From Brevundimonas sp. Leaf363 (GTDB lineage: Bacteria; Pseudomonadota; Alphaproteobacteria; Caulobacterales; Caulobacteraceae), in NCBI RefSeq assembly GCF_001424025.1, contig NZ_LMPZ01000002.1, positions 604,714 through 668,713 on the forward strand: a stretch of DNA of 64,000 bases, given 5' to 3'. The notes under the pieces were generated by a model. That model was not told where the DNA came from, did no database searches, and saw nothing but the letters and a program-made list of their open reading frames with translations. Of this stretch, positions 26,319 through 36,639 are shown in pieces. Made by a program: the position numbers and the translations under genes. Numbering within the stretch: position 1 is the first letter of the stretch; each line of letters opens with the position of its first letter.

Positions 26319-26997
26319 GCGGGGGTCAGGCCCGTGATGGCGTCGGCGCGCGCCTCGACCGCGTTCAAGCGCGCGGTCCAGTCCGCGGCGACGGCGGACA
26401 GTTCGCCGCCCTCGGGGAAGTGGTCGATATCATAGGCGATGACGCCCCGGCCGAACGGCAGGGGCAGGACCGCGCGATCCCAGCTGCCCAGCCGGATGGC
26501 CGGATTGCAGCTCATGCCGATGAACAGCACCGGCGCCCCCGACAGCTTGGCCATCAGCGGCAGACCCTCGGCCATCTGCCGCGCCGGGCCGCGCGGGCCG
26601 TCGGGCGTGATGGCCAGGGCGCCGATCTTCAGCTGCTTCAGGCCGTCGCGCAGGGCCTGCGTGCCGCCCTTGGAAGCTGCCGCCTTGTCCTTGTTGGCGG
26701 ACGATCCGCGCACGGCGGGAAAGCCTTGGCGCGCCACCGCCTTGGCGATGAACTGGCCGTCGGGGCTCAGCGAGATCAGCGCCTTGGCCGGTTGCGCCCG
26801 GTCCAGCGGCCAGCAGGCGGGGCTCAGGCCGATGCGCGAGTGCCAGAAGGCGCACAGCACCCCGCCGCCGTGGTCCCAGACGCCCTCGGCGACCGAACGG
26901 TTGTCATAGGTCCACCGGATGGTGGCGAAGCAGAACCGCATCCACGCGGCCAGCAGCCAGGCGAGGACAGTCTGGACGACCGGATTGCGCAGCGGTC

Positions 26998-27001
<4 letters not shown>
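26315..27001 (-). CDS. Lysophospholipid acyltransferase-like protein (DUF374)
   Basis: A 228-residue protein with an N-terminal membrane helix (VVQTVLAWLLAAWMRFCF), the FWHSRIGLSP segment carrying the His of the H-x4-D-type site, and SLSPDGQFIAKAVARQGF. The block TPDGPRGPARQMAEGL is the DUF374/LPLAT-like hallmark. Members sit with waaA and lpxK in alphaproteobacteria and are presumed to acylate a lipid A or phospholipid intermediate; the reaction is unproven. It overlaps both neighbours by 4 bp, so coupling is strong. Confidence 0.9.
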
Positions 27002-28836
<1,835 letters not shown>

Positions 28837-28893
28837 TGCCAGCAGGTCGGACGGACGCGCTGCCAAGTCAAGGCGCGGTCGATGGATCGCTTG

Positions 28894-29298
28894 TTAGCGC
28901 CGTCTAGGATTGCCGCCCGCCCGGCATACCGGTTGGTAAAGCTCAGGACCTTGATACGCGAGCAAGGCGTCAGGCGTGGCGTCCGGGTTCGTTATGAAAT
29001 CCCTCAGTCTAGAGATCATCTGAGGATCGCCGCCGGATCGCCAAATGGACATGGTGACAGCGGCCCCACAGGAGCAGAATGCGTCATCAGCAGTGTGCCC
29101 CCTGACCTTCGCCGCACAGTCCTGGCGAATGGCGAGGTCAACCTCTCGAAGCCGGGGAACCTGCTGATAGAGTGCTTCCGATTGCGTCCGCGCCTCATCG
29201 ATGAACCCACGAGCTGCCTGAAGCGGTCGTGCCTCTGCTATGCTCGTAGTCAACGAGAGGCTCGCGACGACCAGCGAGAAGCGAAGAGCCGGGTTCAT
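28894..29298 (-). CDS. Secreted hypothetical protein
   Basis: A 134-residue protein with a Sec signal (MNPALRFSLVVASLSLTTSIAEA). The mature part has a helix (AARGFIDEARTQSEALYQ), a Cys at DCAAKV and a C-S-C-G motif (FCSCGAAV), then LRDFITNPDATPDAL and a Cys near the end. Four Cys suggest disulfides in the periplasm. I do not recognise a family. Codon use is less G/C-biased than in the exporter gene, and it lies between divergent genes at an operon edge. Confidence 0.55.
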   Translation of the reverse strand: MNPALRFSLVVASLSLTTSIAEARPLQAARGFIDEARTQSEALYQQVPRLREVDLAIRQDCAAKVRGHTADDAFCSCGAAVTMSIWRSGGDPQMISRLRDFITNPDATPDALLAYQGPELYQPVCRAGGNPRRR

Positions 29299-29410
29299 TG
29301 GCACTGCCGTCATTCCGAAACAGATCTGCTACCTTAAGTGGAGCGAAGGTATTGTCGATAGATTCCTTCTGCACGTGACGCAGACATCGACACCCCCTAT
29401 CTGGCCACGC

Positions 29411-30076
29411 ATGGCGCGTTACGACCTTTCCACCCCCGGCGGCCGGTTCAGGGCGCGGTGGGACTATGTGTGGAAGGATCATGCCTTCCTGCGGCGCTGG
29501 TTTTCGAACGCCCACTGGATCGGCGCGGACCTGGTTCGGACCAACCAGCCGTCGCCGCGTCAGCTGGCCGATTGGAAGGCGCGCGGGATCAAGACGGTCA
29601 TCAACCTGCGCGGCGTGAGGGACGAAGCCTATTACGCGCTGGAGAAGGACGCCTGCGCGCGTCTGGGCCTGACCCTGATCGACGCGCCGCTCGACAGCCG
29701 CGACCCGCCGGGAAAGGATCGCGTCGCGCGCGCGAAAGCGCTGTTTCAGACCATCGAGTATCCGGCGCTGATACACTGCAAGTCGGGCGCGGACCGGGCC
29801 GGGATGATGGCGGTCTTCTACCGCCACTTTCATCTGGGCGAGCCGATCTCGGTCGCGATCCAGGAGCTGTCCAAGAAGCACCTGCACCACCGCGAGGGCC
29901 TGACGGGCGTGCTGGACCACACGCTGGAGCTCTACATCAAGGAGGTCGAGCCGACGGGCGTCAGCTTCATCGACTGGATTGAGAGCGACGCCTACGACCC
30001 CAAGGCCATCCGCGAGCATTTTCGCGCCAACTGGTGGGGCACGCTGCTGACAGAGAAGCTGCTGCGGCGGGAGTAA
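29411..30076 (+). CDS. ctpA: CtpA-like dual-specificity/tyrosine phosphatase
   Basis: A 221-residue protein with the cysteine phosphatase signature HCKSGADRAG (H-C-x5-R) near residue 130 and a general-acid Asp candidate in LIDAPLDSRDPPG. ITVINLRGVRDE-type strands precede it. In Caulobacter a protein of this type (CtpA) is essential and is needed for normal lipid A structure, probably removing a lipid A phosphate. Its location opposite the MsbA-waaA-lpxK operon fits that role. No secretion signal is evident after the ATG at 29411. The CtpA name is an inference from motif and context. Confidence 0.6.
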   Translation: MARYDLSTPGGRFRARWDYVWKDHAFLRRWFSNAHWIGADLVRTNQPSPRQLADWKARGIKTVINLRGVRDEAYYALEKDACARLGLTLIDAPLDSRDPPGKDRVARAKALFQTIEYPALIHCKSGADRAGMMAVFYRHFHLGEPISVAIQELSKKHLHHREGLTGVLDHTLELYIKEVEPTGVSFIDWIESDAYDPKAIREHFRANWWGTLLTEKLLRRE

Positions 30077-30097
30077 GGCTTGCCCCTGCCGACTGTC

Positions 30098-30120
30098 ATC
30101 CTCAGATCAAGTCCGAGGAT
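30098..30120. repeat. Small palindromic repeat, copy 1
   Basis: ATCCTCAGATCAAGTCCGAGGAT forms a nearly perfect stem (one mismatch) and recurs with the same core near 40.05 and 40.15 kb. It lies between convergent genes and could end transcription. Confidence 0.7.
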
Positions 30121-30141
30121 GATGTTCTGCCTCGGCGGCGC

Positions 30142-30354
30142 CTAGCCCCAAGGCCGACGGGGATCGGGCGGCCCATCGGGTGTCGGACCTACTTCGGGCT
30201 GCTCCTTCGCCTCGCGTTCGGCCAGCTTGCGCCGGATCCAGTCGGTCTGGCCGCGCTGGTTACGCAGCACCCCGAACCACAGCACCAGCGTCGCCAGCAT
30301 GGCTACCAGGGAGGTGATCTCGGCGCCGCCGAGCGTGGTTCCGAACAGCGTCAT
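30142..30354 (-). CDS. Small membrane protein, 70 residues
   Basis: A 70-residue protein with a hydrophobic span at about 14-30 (VAMLATLVLWFGVL), then a basic segment RNQRGQTDWIRRKLAEREA and a Pro/Asp-rich tail. The ATG overlaps the upstream TGA by 4 bp (ATGA), so it is translated with the 50-residue gene. N-terminal TM followed by an amphipathic helix resembles small membrane-associated scaffolds, but I do not recognise the family. Confidence 0.65.
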   Translation of the reverse strand: MTLFGTTLGGAEITSLVAMLATLVLWFGVLRNQRGQTDWIRRKLAEREAKEQPEVGPTPDGPPDPRRPWG

Positions 30355-30503
30355 GGACGGCTGTCCGGATCGACAGGGTCGTTCCAGGCGGTGTCCTGCT
30401 CGGACCGCTCCTCATAGGGCCGCGCGGGCTTGCGGCGGATGTACCAGACCAGACCGGCGATGACGGTGGCGGCCAGCACGATCAGGATGAGGGTCGGCGC
30501 CAT
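30351..30503 (-). CDS. Small single-span membrane protein, 50 residues
   Basis: A 50-residue open frame from ATG 30503 to TGA 30351. It starts MAPTLILIVLAATVIAGLV, a single membrane span, continues WYIRRKPARPYEERSEQ, and ends PVDPDSRP. Its TGA overlaps the ATG of the 70-residue gene downstream, a strong sign that both are real. The positive residues after the span predict a cytoplasmic tail. No family is recognised. Confidence 0.65.
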   Translation of the reverse strand: MAPTLILIVLAATVIAGLVWYIRRKPARPYEERSEQDTAWNDPVDPDSRP

Positions 30504-30561
30504 CTGTGGCTCCTGGCGGAAATCTGGAATGAAAGCGTTCCAGCCCGCCGAACGGTTCCGC

Positions 30562-30801
30562 TTACTCGGTCGCGCGCGGATCGATCAGCTTGTGCGCGTG
30601 CAGGATGAAGTAGCGCATGTGGGCGTTGTCGACGGTGGCCTGGGCGCGGGCCTTCCACGCCTTCTGGGCCTCGGTATAACTGCCGAACGCACCCACGAAC
30701 TCGACCTTCGACAGGTCGCGGAACACCGGCTCGCCCAGATGGCGCAGCTCGCCCCCAATGACGAGGTGGAGCAGTTGGGGATCGGCGGTGTTCAGGGCCA
30801 T
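30562..30801 (-). CDS. DUF4170 family protein
   Basis: A 79-residue protein matching the DUF4170 pattern: LLHLVIGGELRHLGEPVF, then VEFVGAFGSYTEAQKAWKA and ARAQATVDNAHMRYFILHAHKL. This short alphaproteobacterial family repeatedly lies between the CysQ-like phosphatase and lipid A genes, as here. Its function is unknown. It begins 76 bp after the phosphatase gene on the same strand. Confidence 0.88.
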   Translation of the reverse strand: MALNTADPQLLHLVIGGELRHLGEPVFRDLSKVEFVGAFGSYTEAQKAWKARAQATVDNAHMRYFILHAHKLIDPRATE

Positions 30802-30877
30802 GGGTCGGGTCCGGCGGCAAAGGGGAGGTTGGCCTGCGCATAGGCGGGACCGGCCCTTTGTTCAACCTTGGGGCGGG

Positions 30878-31669
30878 CTATAGCCCCAGCGGGATGGTCG
30901 CGCAGCGCCGCAGGATCAGGGGCTGCAGGGCCGGAGCGGCGCAGACCAGGCTGGTCTGGCGTGGATCGGGCCGGTTGAAGCGCCAGGGTCTGCCGTGGTG
31001 ATCGCTGACCTTGGCGCCCGCCTCCTGCGCGATCAGGGCGCCGGCGCAGACGTCCCAGTCCCATTTGGGCGTCAGGGCGATGGCGGCGTCGAACATGCCG
31101 GCCGCGACCAGCGCCATGCGGTAAGCCAGGGCGTTGCGCTTTTCGTACCGCATCTCGGGCCAGGGCTCCGGCCATTGCGGACCCTCCATCAGCCGGGCGT
31201 CGGCCAACACCGCCGCGTCCTCCAGATCGGTGGTGTCGGACGCCGTGATCGTCTCACCGTTCAGCCGCGCCCCGCCGCCCCGCGTCGCCTCGAAGGTCTC
31301 GCCCAGCATCGGTGCGTGGATGACGGCGGCGATCGGCTGGCCATCCTCGACCACGGCGATGGGCACGCACCACCACGGAGTCTTCTTCATGAAGGCGACC
31401 GTACCGTCGATCGGATCGACCACGAACTGTCGGCGGGTGGTGAGGCGGTCGGGCGTATCGGCGGTCTCCTCGGACAGCCAGCCGTAGTCGGGCCGGGCGC
31501 CCAGCAGGGTCTCGCGCAACTGCGCATCGACGGCCAGGTCGGCGCTGGTCACGGGTGACCCGCCGGATTTGGACCAGACCTTGAGCCCGGCCTCGCGTTC
31601 GGCGCGCGCCAGGGCGCCTGCGGCGACGGCCGCCTCGCGGATCAGGATCAGGTCGTCGTCCAGGCTCAT
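30878..31669 (-). CDS. 3'(2'),5'-bisphosphate nucleotidase / inositol monophosphatase family protein
   Basis: A 263-residue Mg2+-dependent phosphatase. The metal sites are EETADTP (Glu), FVVDPIDGTVAFM (Asp-Pro-Ile-Asp-Gly-Thr) and KWDWDVCAGALIAQEAGA (Asp). This is the CysQ/FIG family, which removes the 3'-phosphate of PAP or acts on inositol phosphates. Here it is close to the lipid A cluster together with DUF4170 and PmbA, a conserved alphaproteobacterial neighbourhood. Its ATG overlaps the PmbA stop by 4 bp. Confidence 0.9.
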   Translation of the reverse strand: MSLDDDLILIREAAVAAGALARAEREAGLKVWSKSGGSPVTSADLAVDAQLRETLLGARPDYGWLSEETADTPDRLTTRRQFVVDPIDGTVAFMKKTPWWCVPIAVVEDGQPIAAVIHAPMLGETFEATRGGGARLNGETITASDTTDLEDAAVLADARLMEGPQWPEPWPEMRYEKRNALAYRMALVAAGMFDAAIALTPKWDWDVCAGALIAQEAGAKVSDHHGRPWRFNRPDPRQTSLVCAAPALQPLILRRCATIPLGL

Positions 31670-33012
31670 TTGCCGGCGATGGCCACGCGGTCGAAACTGA
31701 GCGACGGCACGTTGAAACTGCCTCGGAACTCCAGGTCCGAGCCCGGCCGCATCCGCGCGTAGAGGTCGATCAAGCCGCCCGCGACGGTGATCTCGCTGAC
31801 CGGATAGGCGATCTCGCCGCCCTCGAACCAGAAGCCCGACACCCCGGCCGACCAGTCGCCGGTGTTCCCGTTCAGCGACGGCCCGAACATGGAGGTGACG
31901 AGCAGCCCCGTCCCCGCCTCGGCCATCAGACTGGCAAGGTCCAGTTCGTGCGGCTCCAGATGCAGATTGTGGGTCGAGACGCCCGGCGGTCCCGCCAGCC
32001 CGCGCGAAGCATGGCCGGTCGAGGTCAGGCCCAGCTGCGCGGCGGAAGATGTGTTTAGCAGCCAGGTCGTGATGACGCCGTCGTCCACCAGCTTGCGCCG
32101 CTGGACCGCTACGCCCTCGTCGTCGAACGGGGCCGAGCCCAGGCCGCGCGGGCGTAATGGGTCGTCGATCAGATCGACGCCTTCCGGCAACACACGCTGG
32201 CCCAGCTTGTCCTTCAGGAACGACGTGCCCCGCGCGATCGACGGACCACCGATGGCCCCGACCAGCGGCGACAGCACCTGGCCGGCGATGCGATTCTCGA
32301 AGATGACGGTGGCGGTGGTCGAGGCGATCTTGCGCGGCCCGGTGCGGGCGATCGCGCGCTGGCCGGCGACCAGACCGACCTCGGCCGCGCCGGGCAGGTC
32401 GCTGAGGTGGCGGGTGGTGCGGCCCTCGCCGCCGCGCTCCATGGCGCCGTCCTTCTCGGCGATGACGCCGACGCCCAGCGAAAAGGCGCTTCCCCGGTGG
32501 ACGCCGTCAAAGCCGTGCGAGGTGACGTGCCGCCAACGGCTGGTCGACCAGCTGGCCTGACCGCCTTCTGACCGCGCGACGCCAGGAACGGCCAGGGCCG
32601 CGGCCTCGCCCTCGGCGGCGGCGGCCTGAAGCTGGGCGGCGCTGCGTTCGGCAGGGTCGTATTGATCGAGATCCGGATGTGGGCCGCGCGCCAGCAGGGT
32701 TTCGTCCGCGAGCCCCGCGTAGGGATCTTCCGGCGCCAGTTTCGCCATCGCCACGGCGCGCTCCACCAGGCGGGCGCGGGTCGCATCGGACAGATCGGAG
32801 GCGGAGACGGTCGCCTGACGCCGCCCGACGAAGACGCGCAGGCCCAGGTCGCGGCTCTCCTCGCGCTCGACATCCTCCAGCACGCCGTTGCGCACGCCCA
32901 CGGACAGGGACTGGCGCTGGGCCGAGACGGCCTCGGCGGCGTCGGCGCCGGCCTTCAGCGCGGCGGCGATCAGATCGGGGAGCAGGGTGTCGGGCAGGGC
33001 ATCGGAACTCAT
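31666..33012 (-). CDS. pmbA: TldD/PmbA family metallopeptidase
   Basis: A 448-residue protein of the PmbA (TldE) type. Typical blocks are FVGRRQATVSASDLS, SEGGQASWS, and the RKLVDDGVITTWLLNT with NLHLEPHE strand. As in other PmbA members no HExxH motif is present; the partner TldD carries the metal and is not in the window. TldD/PmbA process peptides such as microcins and antitoxins. The ATG at 33012 is preferred over one 21 bp upstream. Its end overlaps the CysQ-like gene start. Confidence 0.9.
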   Translation of the reverse strand: MSSDALPDTLLPDLIAAALKAGADAAEAVSAQRQSLSVGVRNGVLEDVEREESRDLGLRVFVGRRQATVSASDLSDATRARLVERAVAMAKLAPEDPYAGLADETLLARGPHPDLDQYDPAERSAAQLQAAAAEGEAAALAVPGVARSEGGQASWSTSRWRHVTSHGFDGVHRGSAFSLGVGVIAEKDGAMERGGEGRTTRHLSDLPGAAEVGLVAGQRAIARTGPRKIASTTATVIFENRIAGQVLSPLVGAIGGPSIARGTSFLKDKLGQRVLPEGVDLIDDPLRPRGLGSAPFDDEGVAVQRRKLVDDGVITTWLLNTSSAAQLGLTSTGHASRGLAGPPGVSTHNLHLEPHELDLASLMAEAGTGLLVTSMFGPSLNGNTGDWSAGVSGFWFEGGEIAYPVSEITVAGGLIDLYARMRPGSDLEFRGSFNVPSLSFDRVAIAGK

Positions 33013-33055
33013 GCCCCGATATGGCCGACCCACCGGCCCGCCGCAACGGCGCGTC

Positions 33056-33448
33056 TCAGCGGAAGGCCAGGATCACCAGCGTGGCGCCCGCCGCCAGCAG
33101 CGGCAGCCACGTCAGCATCATCCCCAAGGCGCGCGGCAGCCTCACGCCGCCGGTCGCCCTCATGCCGAAGGGATGGATGATCCGCCCCGTCAGCAGGGCC
33201 GCGCCAACCGCATGGATCGCCCACACCGGCGCGCCGCACAGCGCCATCAGGATCAGGGCCGCCCAACCCATCGGCATGTATTCGGCCGCATTGGCGAAGA
33301 CCCGCACGCTGACGTTCAGATCCGCCACGCCGCCGTCGCCCAGCAGTACTTTATGCTTGCGACGGTCCAGGGTGACTCGGACGCCCAGCGCAGTGATCCA
33401 GATGATGAGCAGGCCGCTCCACAGAGCGGCGGCCTGAATGGCGGTCAT
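33056..33448 (-). CDS. MAPEG family membrane protein
   Basis: A 130-residue protein with four hydrophobic spans (about 5-22, 55-75, 75-92 and 110-130), the size and topology of MAPEG proteins (glutathione-dependent eicosanoid-type membrane enzymes). RVFANAAEYMPMGWAAL with the Arg-Asn-Glu pattern and GRIIHPFGMR are the family's consensus. The bacterial role is not known. The ATG at 33448 is chosen over an upstream start that lacks conservation. It lies between the M14 and PmbA genes. Confidence 0.85.
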   Translation of the reverse strand: MTAIQAAALWSGLLIIWITALGVRVTLDRRKHKVLLGDGGVADLNVSVRVFANAAEYMPMGWAALILMALCGAPVWAIHAVGAALLTGRIIHPFGMRATGGVRLPRALGMMLTWLPLLAAGATLVILAFR

Positions 33449-33473
33449 GGCGTCATCCCCCCTCGACCCGCCG

Positions 33474-35312
33474 TCACTCCTCCCGAGCGATCGAATACAG
33501 GCGATAGCGGTCATCATAGAACGGCGTGCGCTGATAGAACCAGCGCAGACGCGCCTCGGGATCGGCGGAGAAGGCGGGTTCGGCGGCCAGCTTGGCCTCG
33601 AACTCGGCCTTCAGCGCCGGATCGGCGGCCATCATCGCCTCGGCCAGTGGGGCGATGGCGTAGCTCTCGATGTACTCGACCTGGGTCAGCACCTCGGGGA
33701 CCATGCCCCAGGCGAAGAAGCTCTCGCTGGACAGCGGCTCCAGCAGCAGCACGACGACATCGCCCAGCGGCTGGTCTGTCGAAACGCGGACGGAGCCAGG
33801 CGCGAAGACCTGCGTACGGGTCTCCGGCGTCGCTTCCGAGACGCTGATCTGGACGTGGCCCTCGTTGGCGCGCGTAGCGATCTGGGGCTCGCCGAGGCGC
33901 AGGAAGGTGGCGGTCACCGGCGTCGGCTCGCCGAAGGTCTCCATCTGCACGCCATGCGCCTTCAGCCGTTCGATCAGGTCGGCGCGGTAGGCCGGGATTA
34001 AGTAGGCCCTGGGCCGCTGCAGCGTCAGCGTCGGGTGCGAGCCATAGAAGGGCATTTGCCACAGCTCAGGGTCCGGCTGGCCGAGGTAGCGAATCTCCGG
34101 CCGCCCGGTCGCGGGGCTGTCATAGGTCTCGTAGCGGATGCCCAGGAACGGTCGCACGCTCTTGGGCTCGCGGTCGGTCACGAAGTTGGCCGGGATCTCG
34201 GCGGGGCGCAGCGCCGCGTCCGATGCGCTGGCGGCGCGCAGCTCAGCGCCGTGTTCGGCCAGCAACCGCAGCGCCTCCTCCATGAAGACATAGGTGCCCA
34301 GCACCCGCTGCTCATGCGGCTTCAGGCTGTGGTTTTCGATCAGGATGGTCGGCAGGTGCGCCGCCGAGCCCCAGCCGTTCGAGAACCGCTCGCCCAGACC
34401 GCCGTCCGACAGGCCCGCGCGCGGGTTCTGATCGTCGATGCCGAACACCAGCTCGCCGGGGATGTGGCCCTGGGCGCTCAGCGCCGCGTTCATGGCCGGC
34501 TTCAGCACGTGGTTCAGCCAGGCCGATCCGGCCGGCGAGCGGGTGAAGGCCCCGTCCTCGCCGTTGAAGCCGTAGGTGACGTCATACTGGTAATCGAGGC
34601 CGTCGGTGACGTGGACATCGACGTACAAGTCCGGCTGGTACTTCAGGATCAGGCCGCGCACCGCCCGCATCTCAGGCTGGTCCAGCTTCATGTAGTCGCG
34701 ATTCAGGTTCTGGTTCGTGCCGGTGTTGCGCCAGCCCTGGATGCGGGGGCCTCGCTGGTTGGGGCGCGAATAGGCGCTGGCCCGCTCATGCCCGTCCACC
34801 GACAGGATGGGGATCAGGATCAGGTTGACCCGGTCCAGCAGCCTGTCCTTGCCGTAGAAGGCGATGTCACGCAGCAGCATCATGCCCGCGTCCTTGCCGT
34901 CGATCTCGCCGGGGTGGATGCCGGCCTGGACCAGCAGCACGGGCTTGGCCGGATCGAACGCCGCGCCGTCCTTCGACGCGATCACCGCATAGATCGGCCG
35001 CCCCTCCGGCGAGACGCCGAACTGTTCGATGCGGATCAGGTCGCTGGCGGCGTCCAGGCGGTCGAACCAGGCGCGGGTGTCGACATAGTTGGGCGAAAAG
35101 TCGTGCTCGGGGTCGATCTCGAAGGCGCTGGCCCAGGGGTCCGACGCGTCGCGCAGCAGGCCGCGGCTGGCCCCGTCCCACTCCGGCGCTGGCGGCAGGA
35201 AGGCCTGATCCCAAGGCGCGGCGTTCGGAACGGAGGGCGGCGTCTGGGACATGGCGGGACTCGTGAACAACAGGGCGGTGAACAGGGCGGAAGTCAGGGC
35301 GGAAAGGCGCAT
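33474..35312 (-). CDS. Secreted M14 family zinc carboxypeptidase
   Basis: A 612-residue exported protein with a signal peptide (MRLSALTSALFTALLFTSPAMS). The M14 zinc site has QAGIHPGEIDGKDAG (H-x-x-E, around residue 130) and the third His in YVDVHVTDG. The C-terminal half (about 350-610) is an extra domain without obvious motifs. Members cleave C-terminal residues or peptidoglycan peptides; the substrate cannot be inferred. The gene is followed on the same strand by the MAPEG and PmbA genes. Confidence 0.88.
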   Translation of the reverse strand: MRLSALTSALFTALLFTSPAMSQTPPSVPNAAPWDQAFLPPAPEWDGASRGLLRDASDPWASAFEIDPEHDFSPNYVDTRAWFDRLDAASDLIRIEQFGVSPEGRPIYAVIASKDGAAFDPAKPVLLVQAGIHPGEIDGKDAGMMLLRDIAFYGKDRLLDRVNLILIPILSVDGHERASAYSRPNQRGPRIQGWRNTGTNQNLNRDYMKLDQPEMRAVRGLILKYQPDLYVDVHVTDGLDYQYDVTYGFNGEDGAFTRSPAGSAWLNHVLKPAMNAALSAQGHIPGELVFGIDDQNPRAGLSDGGLGERFSNGWGSAAHLPTILIENHSLKPHEQRVLGTYVFMEEALRLLAEHGAELRAASASDAALRPAEIPANFVTDREPKSVRPFLGIRYETYDSPATGRPEIRYLGQPDPELWQMPFYGSHPTLTLQRPRAYLIPAYRADLIERLKAHGVQMETFGEPTPVTATFLRLGEPQIATRANEGHVQISVSEATPETRTQVFAPGSVRVSTDQPLGDVVVLLLEPLSSESFFAWGMVPEVLTQVEYIESYAIAPLAEAMMAADPALKAEFEAKLAAEPAFSADPEARLRWFYQRTPFYDDRYRLYSIAREE

Positions 35313-35353
35313 GGCGTCGTCTTCAACTCCGCCTTCGTGATTGGCAAGGCGCG

Positions 35354-35983
35354 TCAGGCCGCAGGTCCAACCGCTGCAACGGCGCTTGGTTTCGCGGTCG
35401 GCGTCGGACCCTCAGGGGCGATCGCGCTCAAGCCGGCGAGCGCCAGGTAGATGGCCGTGTGGGCCCCGACCAGGGCCGCGAAGAGCCACCGACGGCGCGT
35501 GAAGGCCGATGGCACGATCAGGGCGAGGTACAGCAACAGATTAAGCCCCATGGTGATCATGGTGGTCACGCCGCCCGGCTTCGCCAGCCAGAAGGGGGAA
35601 GACACGGCGATCATGACGATGCTGGCCAGCGAGGTCAGCAGCAGGACCAGCTTCTTGTTGGCCCAGAAGTGGTCGTCCAGCGAAACGCCTTCCTCGACGT
35701 CGTAGGGGAACACCAGCGAGGCGGCCAGGAAGTAGATCAGGGCGATCGCGAGGCCCGCGATCAGCAGGCCGTAAGTGAAGGGCGCGTCGCGGAATGTGTT
35801 CCATGCGGCGTCCCAGAAGCTGGCGATGTCCAGCATGACGAAGACGGCCAGCAGTGGCGTCAGCCAGCCGATGCGCGCGCGCTTGCGGTTCTGGATGGCG
35901 ATGGCCATGCCCGTGGCGATGGCGGCGACCGACAGGCCCAGAAGCAGCCCGTAGAAGCTGAAGAAGAACTCGAACGCGCTCAT
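35354..35983 (-). CDS. Membrane protein, tandem paralogue A
   Basis: A 209-residue polytopic protein starting MSAFEFFFSFYGLLLGLSVA, with six to seven hydrophobic spans. It shares the start, the W-L-T-P-L-L-A-V-F block and an S-L-D-D-H-F-W motif (in VSLDDHFWANKKLVL) with its upstream neighbour. The family is known to me only as hypothetical proteins of alphaproteobacteria. The ATG is 1 bp after the neighbour's stop, so the two are translated as a pair. The C-terminus ends in a hydrophobic Ala/Pro tail. Confidence 0.82.
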   Translation of the reverse strand: MSAFEFFFSFYGLLLGLSVAAIATGMAIAIQNRKRARIGWLTPLLAVFVMLDIASFWDAAWNTFRDAPFTYGLLIAGLAIALIYFLAASLVFPYDVEEGVSLDDHFWANKKLVLLLTSLASIVMIAVSSPFWLAKPGGVTTMITMGLNLLLYLALIVPSAFTRRRWLFAALVGAHTAIYLALAGLSAIAPEGPTPTAKPSAVAAVGPAA

Positions 35984-35984
35984 G

Positions 35985-36608
35985 TCAGGCTCCAGTCGCC
36001 GGCGACCAGCCGCCTGCCGCGACAAGGGCAATGGCGGCGCGGCCGACGTTGAACAGGCTGTAGGCGAACAGCACAAACAGCGCCCCCTTCACGGCCCATC
36101 GCCACGGCGAGAAGGCCGCCGTCGCCGTGCCGAAGAAGAAGACGCCGAAGCCGATCCACAGGCGCGGCGTGGACATGGCGGCGAAGCCGGCGTCCACGCT
36201 CATCAGCGCCATGAACATCACACCGACGATCAGGTTGGCCGCCAGGATGCAGCCGAACACCAGCCGACGGTGCGCCCAGAAGTGGTCGTCCAGATCGATA
36301 CGTTGCTCGCTACCCTCGGCCGAGACGCGCGGGAATGTCACGCTGGCGGCGATGTAGAAGACCCCCGCGATCACCAGGCCGATGATCAGCAGCGCCTGGT
36401 TGAACGGCGCCCCGCGGAAGATGCCCCATGCCTGGTTCCAGAAGGTCGCCACATCTAGCGCCACGAACACCGCCAGCAGCGGCGTCAGCCACCCGAAGCG
36501 CACCCGCGCCTTCTCATGCAGCACGCGCGCGAACCCGCCCACGAGCTCGGCCACCGACAGGCCCAGCAGCAAGCCGTAGAAGCTAAAGAAGAACTCGAAC
36601 GCGCTCAT
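35985..36608 (-). CDS. Membrane protein, tandem paralogue B
   Basis: A 207-residue polytopic protein with the same N-terminus as its neighbour (MSAFEFFFSFYGLLLGLS), then VGGFARVLHEK, GWLTPLLAVFVALD, and DLDDHFWAHRR. Identity is high in the first third and falls toward the C-terminus, so the duplication is not recent. The conserved Asp-Asp-His-Phe-Trp-Ala could be a metal or ligand site at the membrane edge. The function is unknown. It precedes paralogue A and lies downstream of ubiD on the same strand. Confidence 0.82.
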   Translation of the reverse strand: MSAFEFFFSFYGLLLGLSVAELVGGFARVLHEKARVRFGWLTPLLAVFVALDVATFWNQAWGIFRGAPFNQALLIIGLVIAGVFYIAASVTFPRVSAEGSEQRIDLDDHFWAHRRLVFGCILAANLIVGVMFMALMSVDAGFAAMSTPRLWIGFGVFFFGTATAAFSPWRWAVKGALFVLFAYSLFNVGRAAIALVAAGGWSPATGA

Positions 36609-36639
36609 CCGCCCCCCGGCGCCGATTCAGGGGCTCAGC

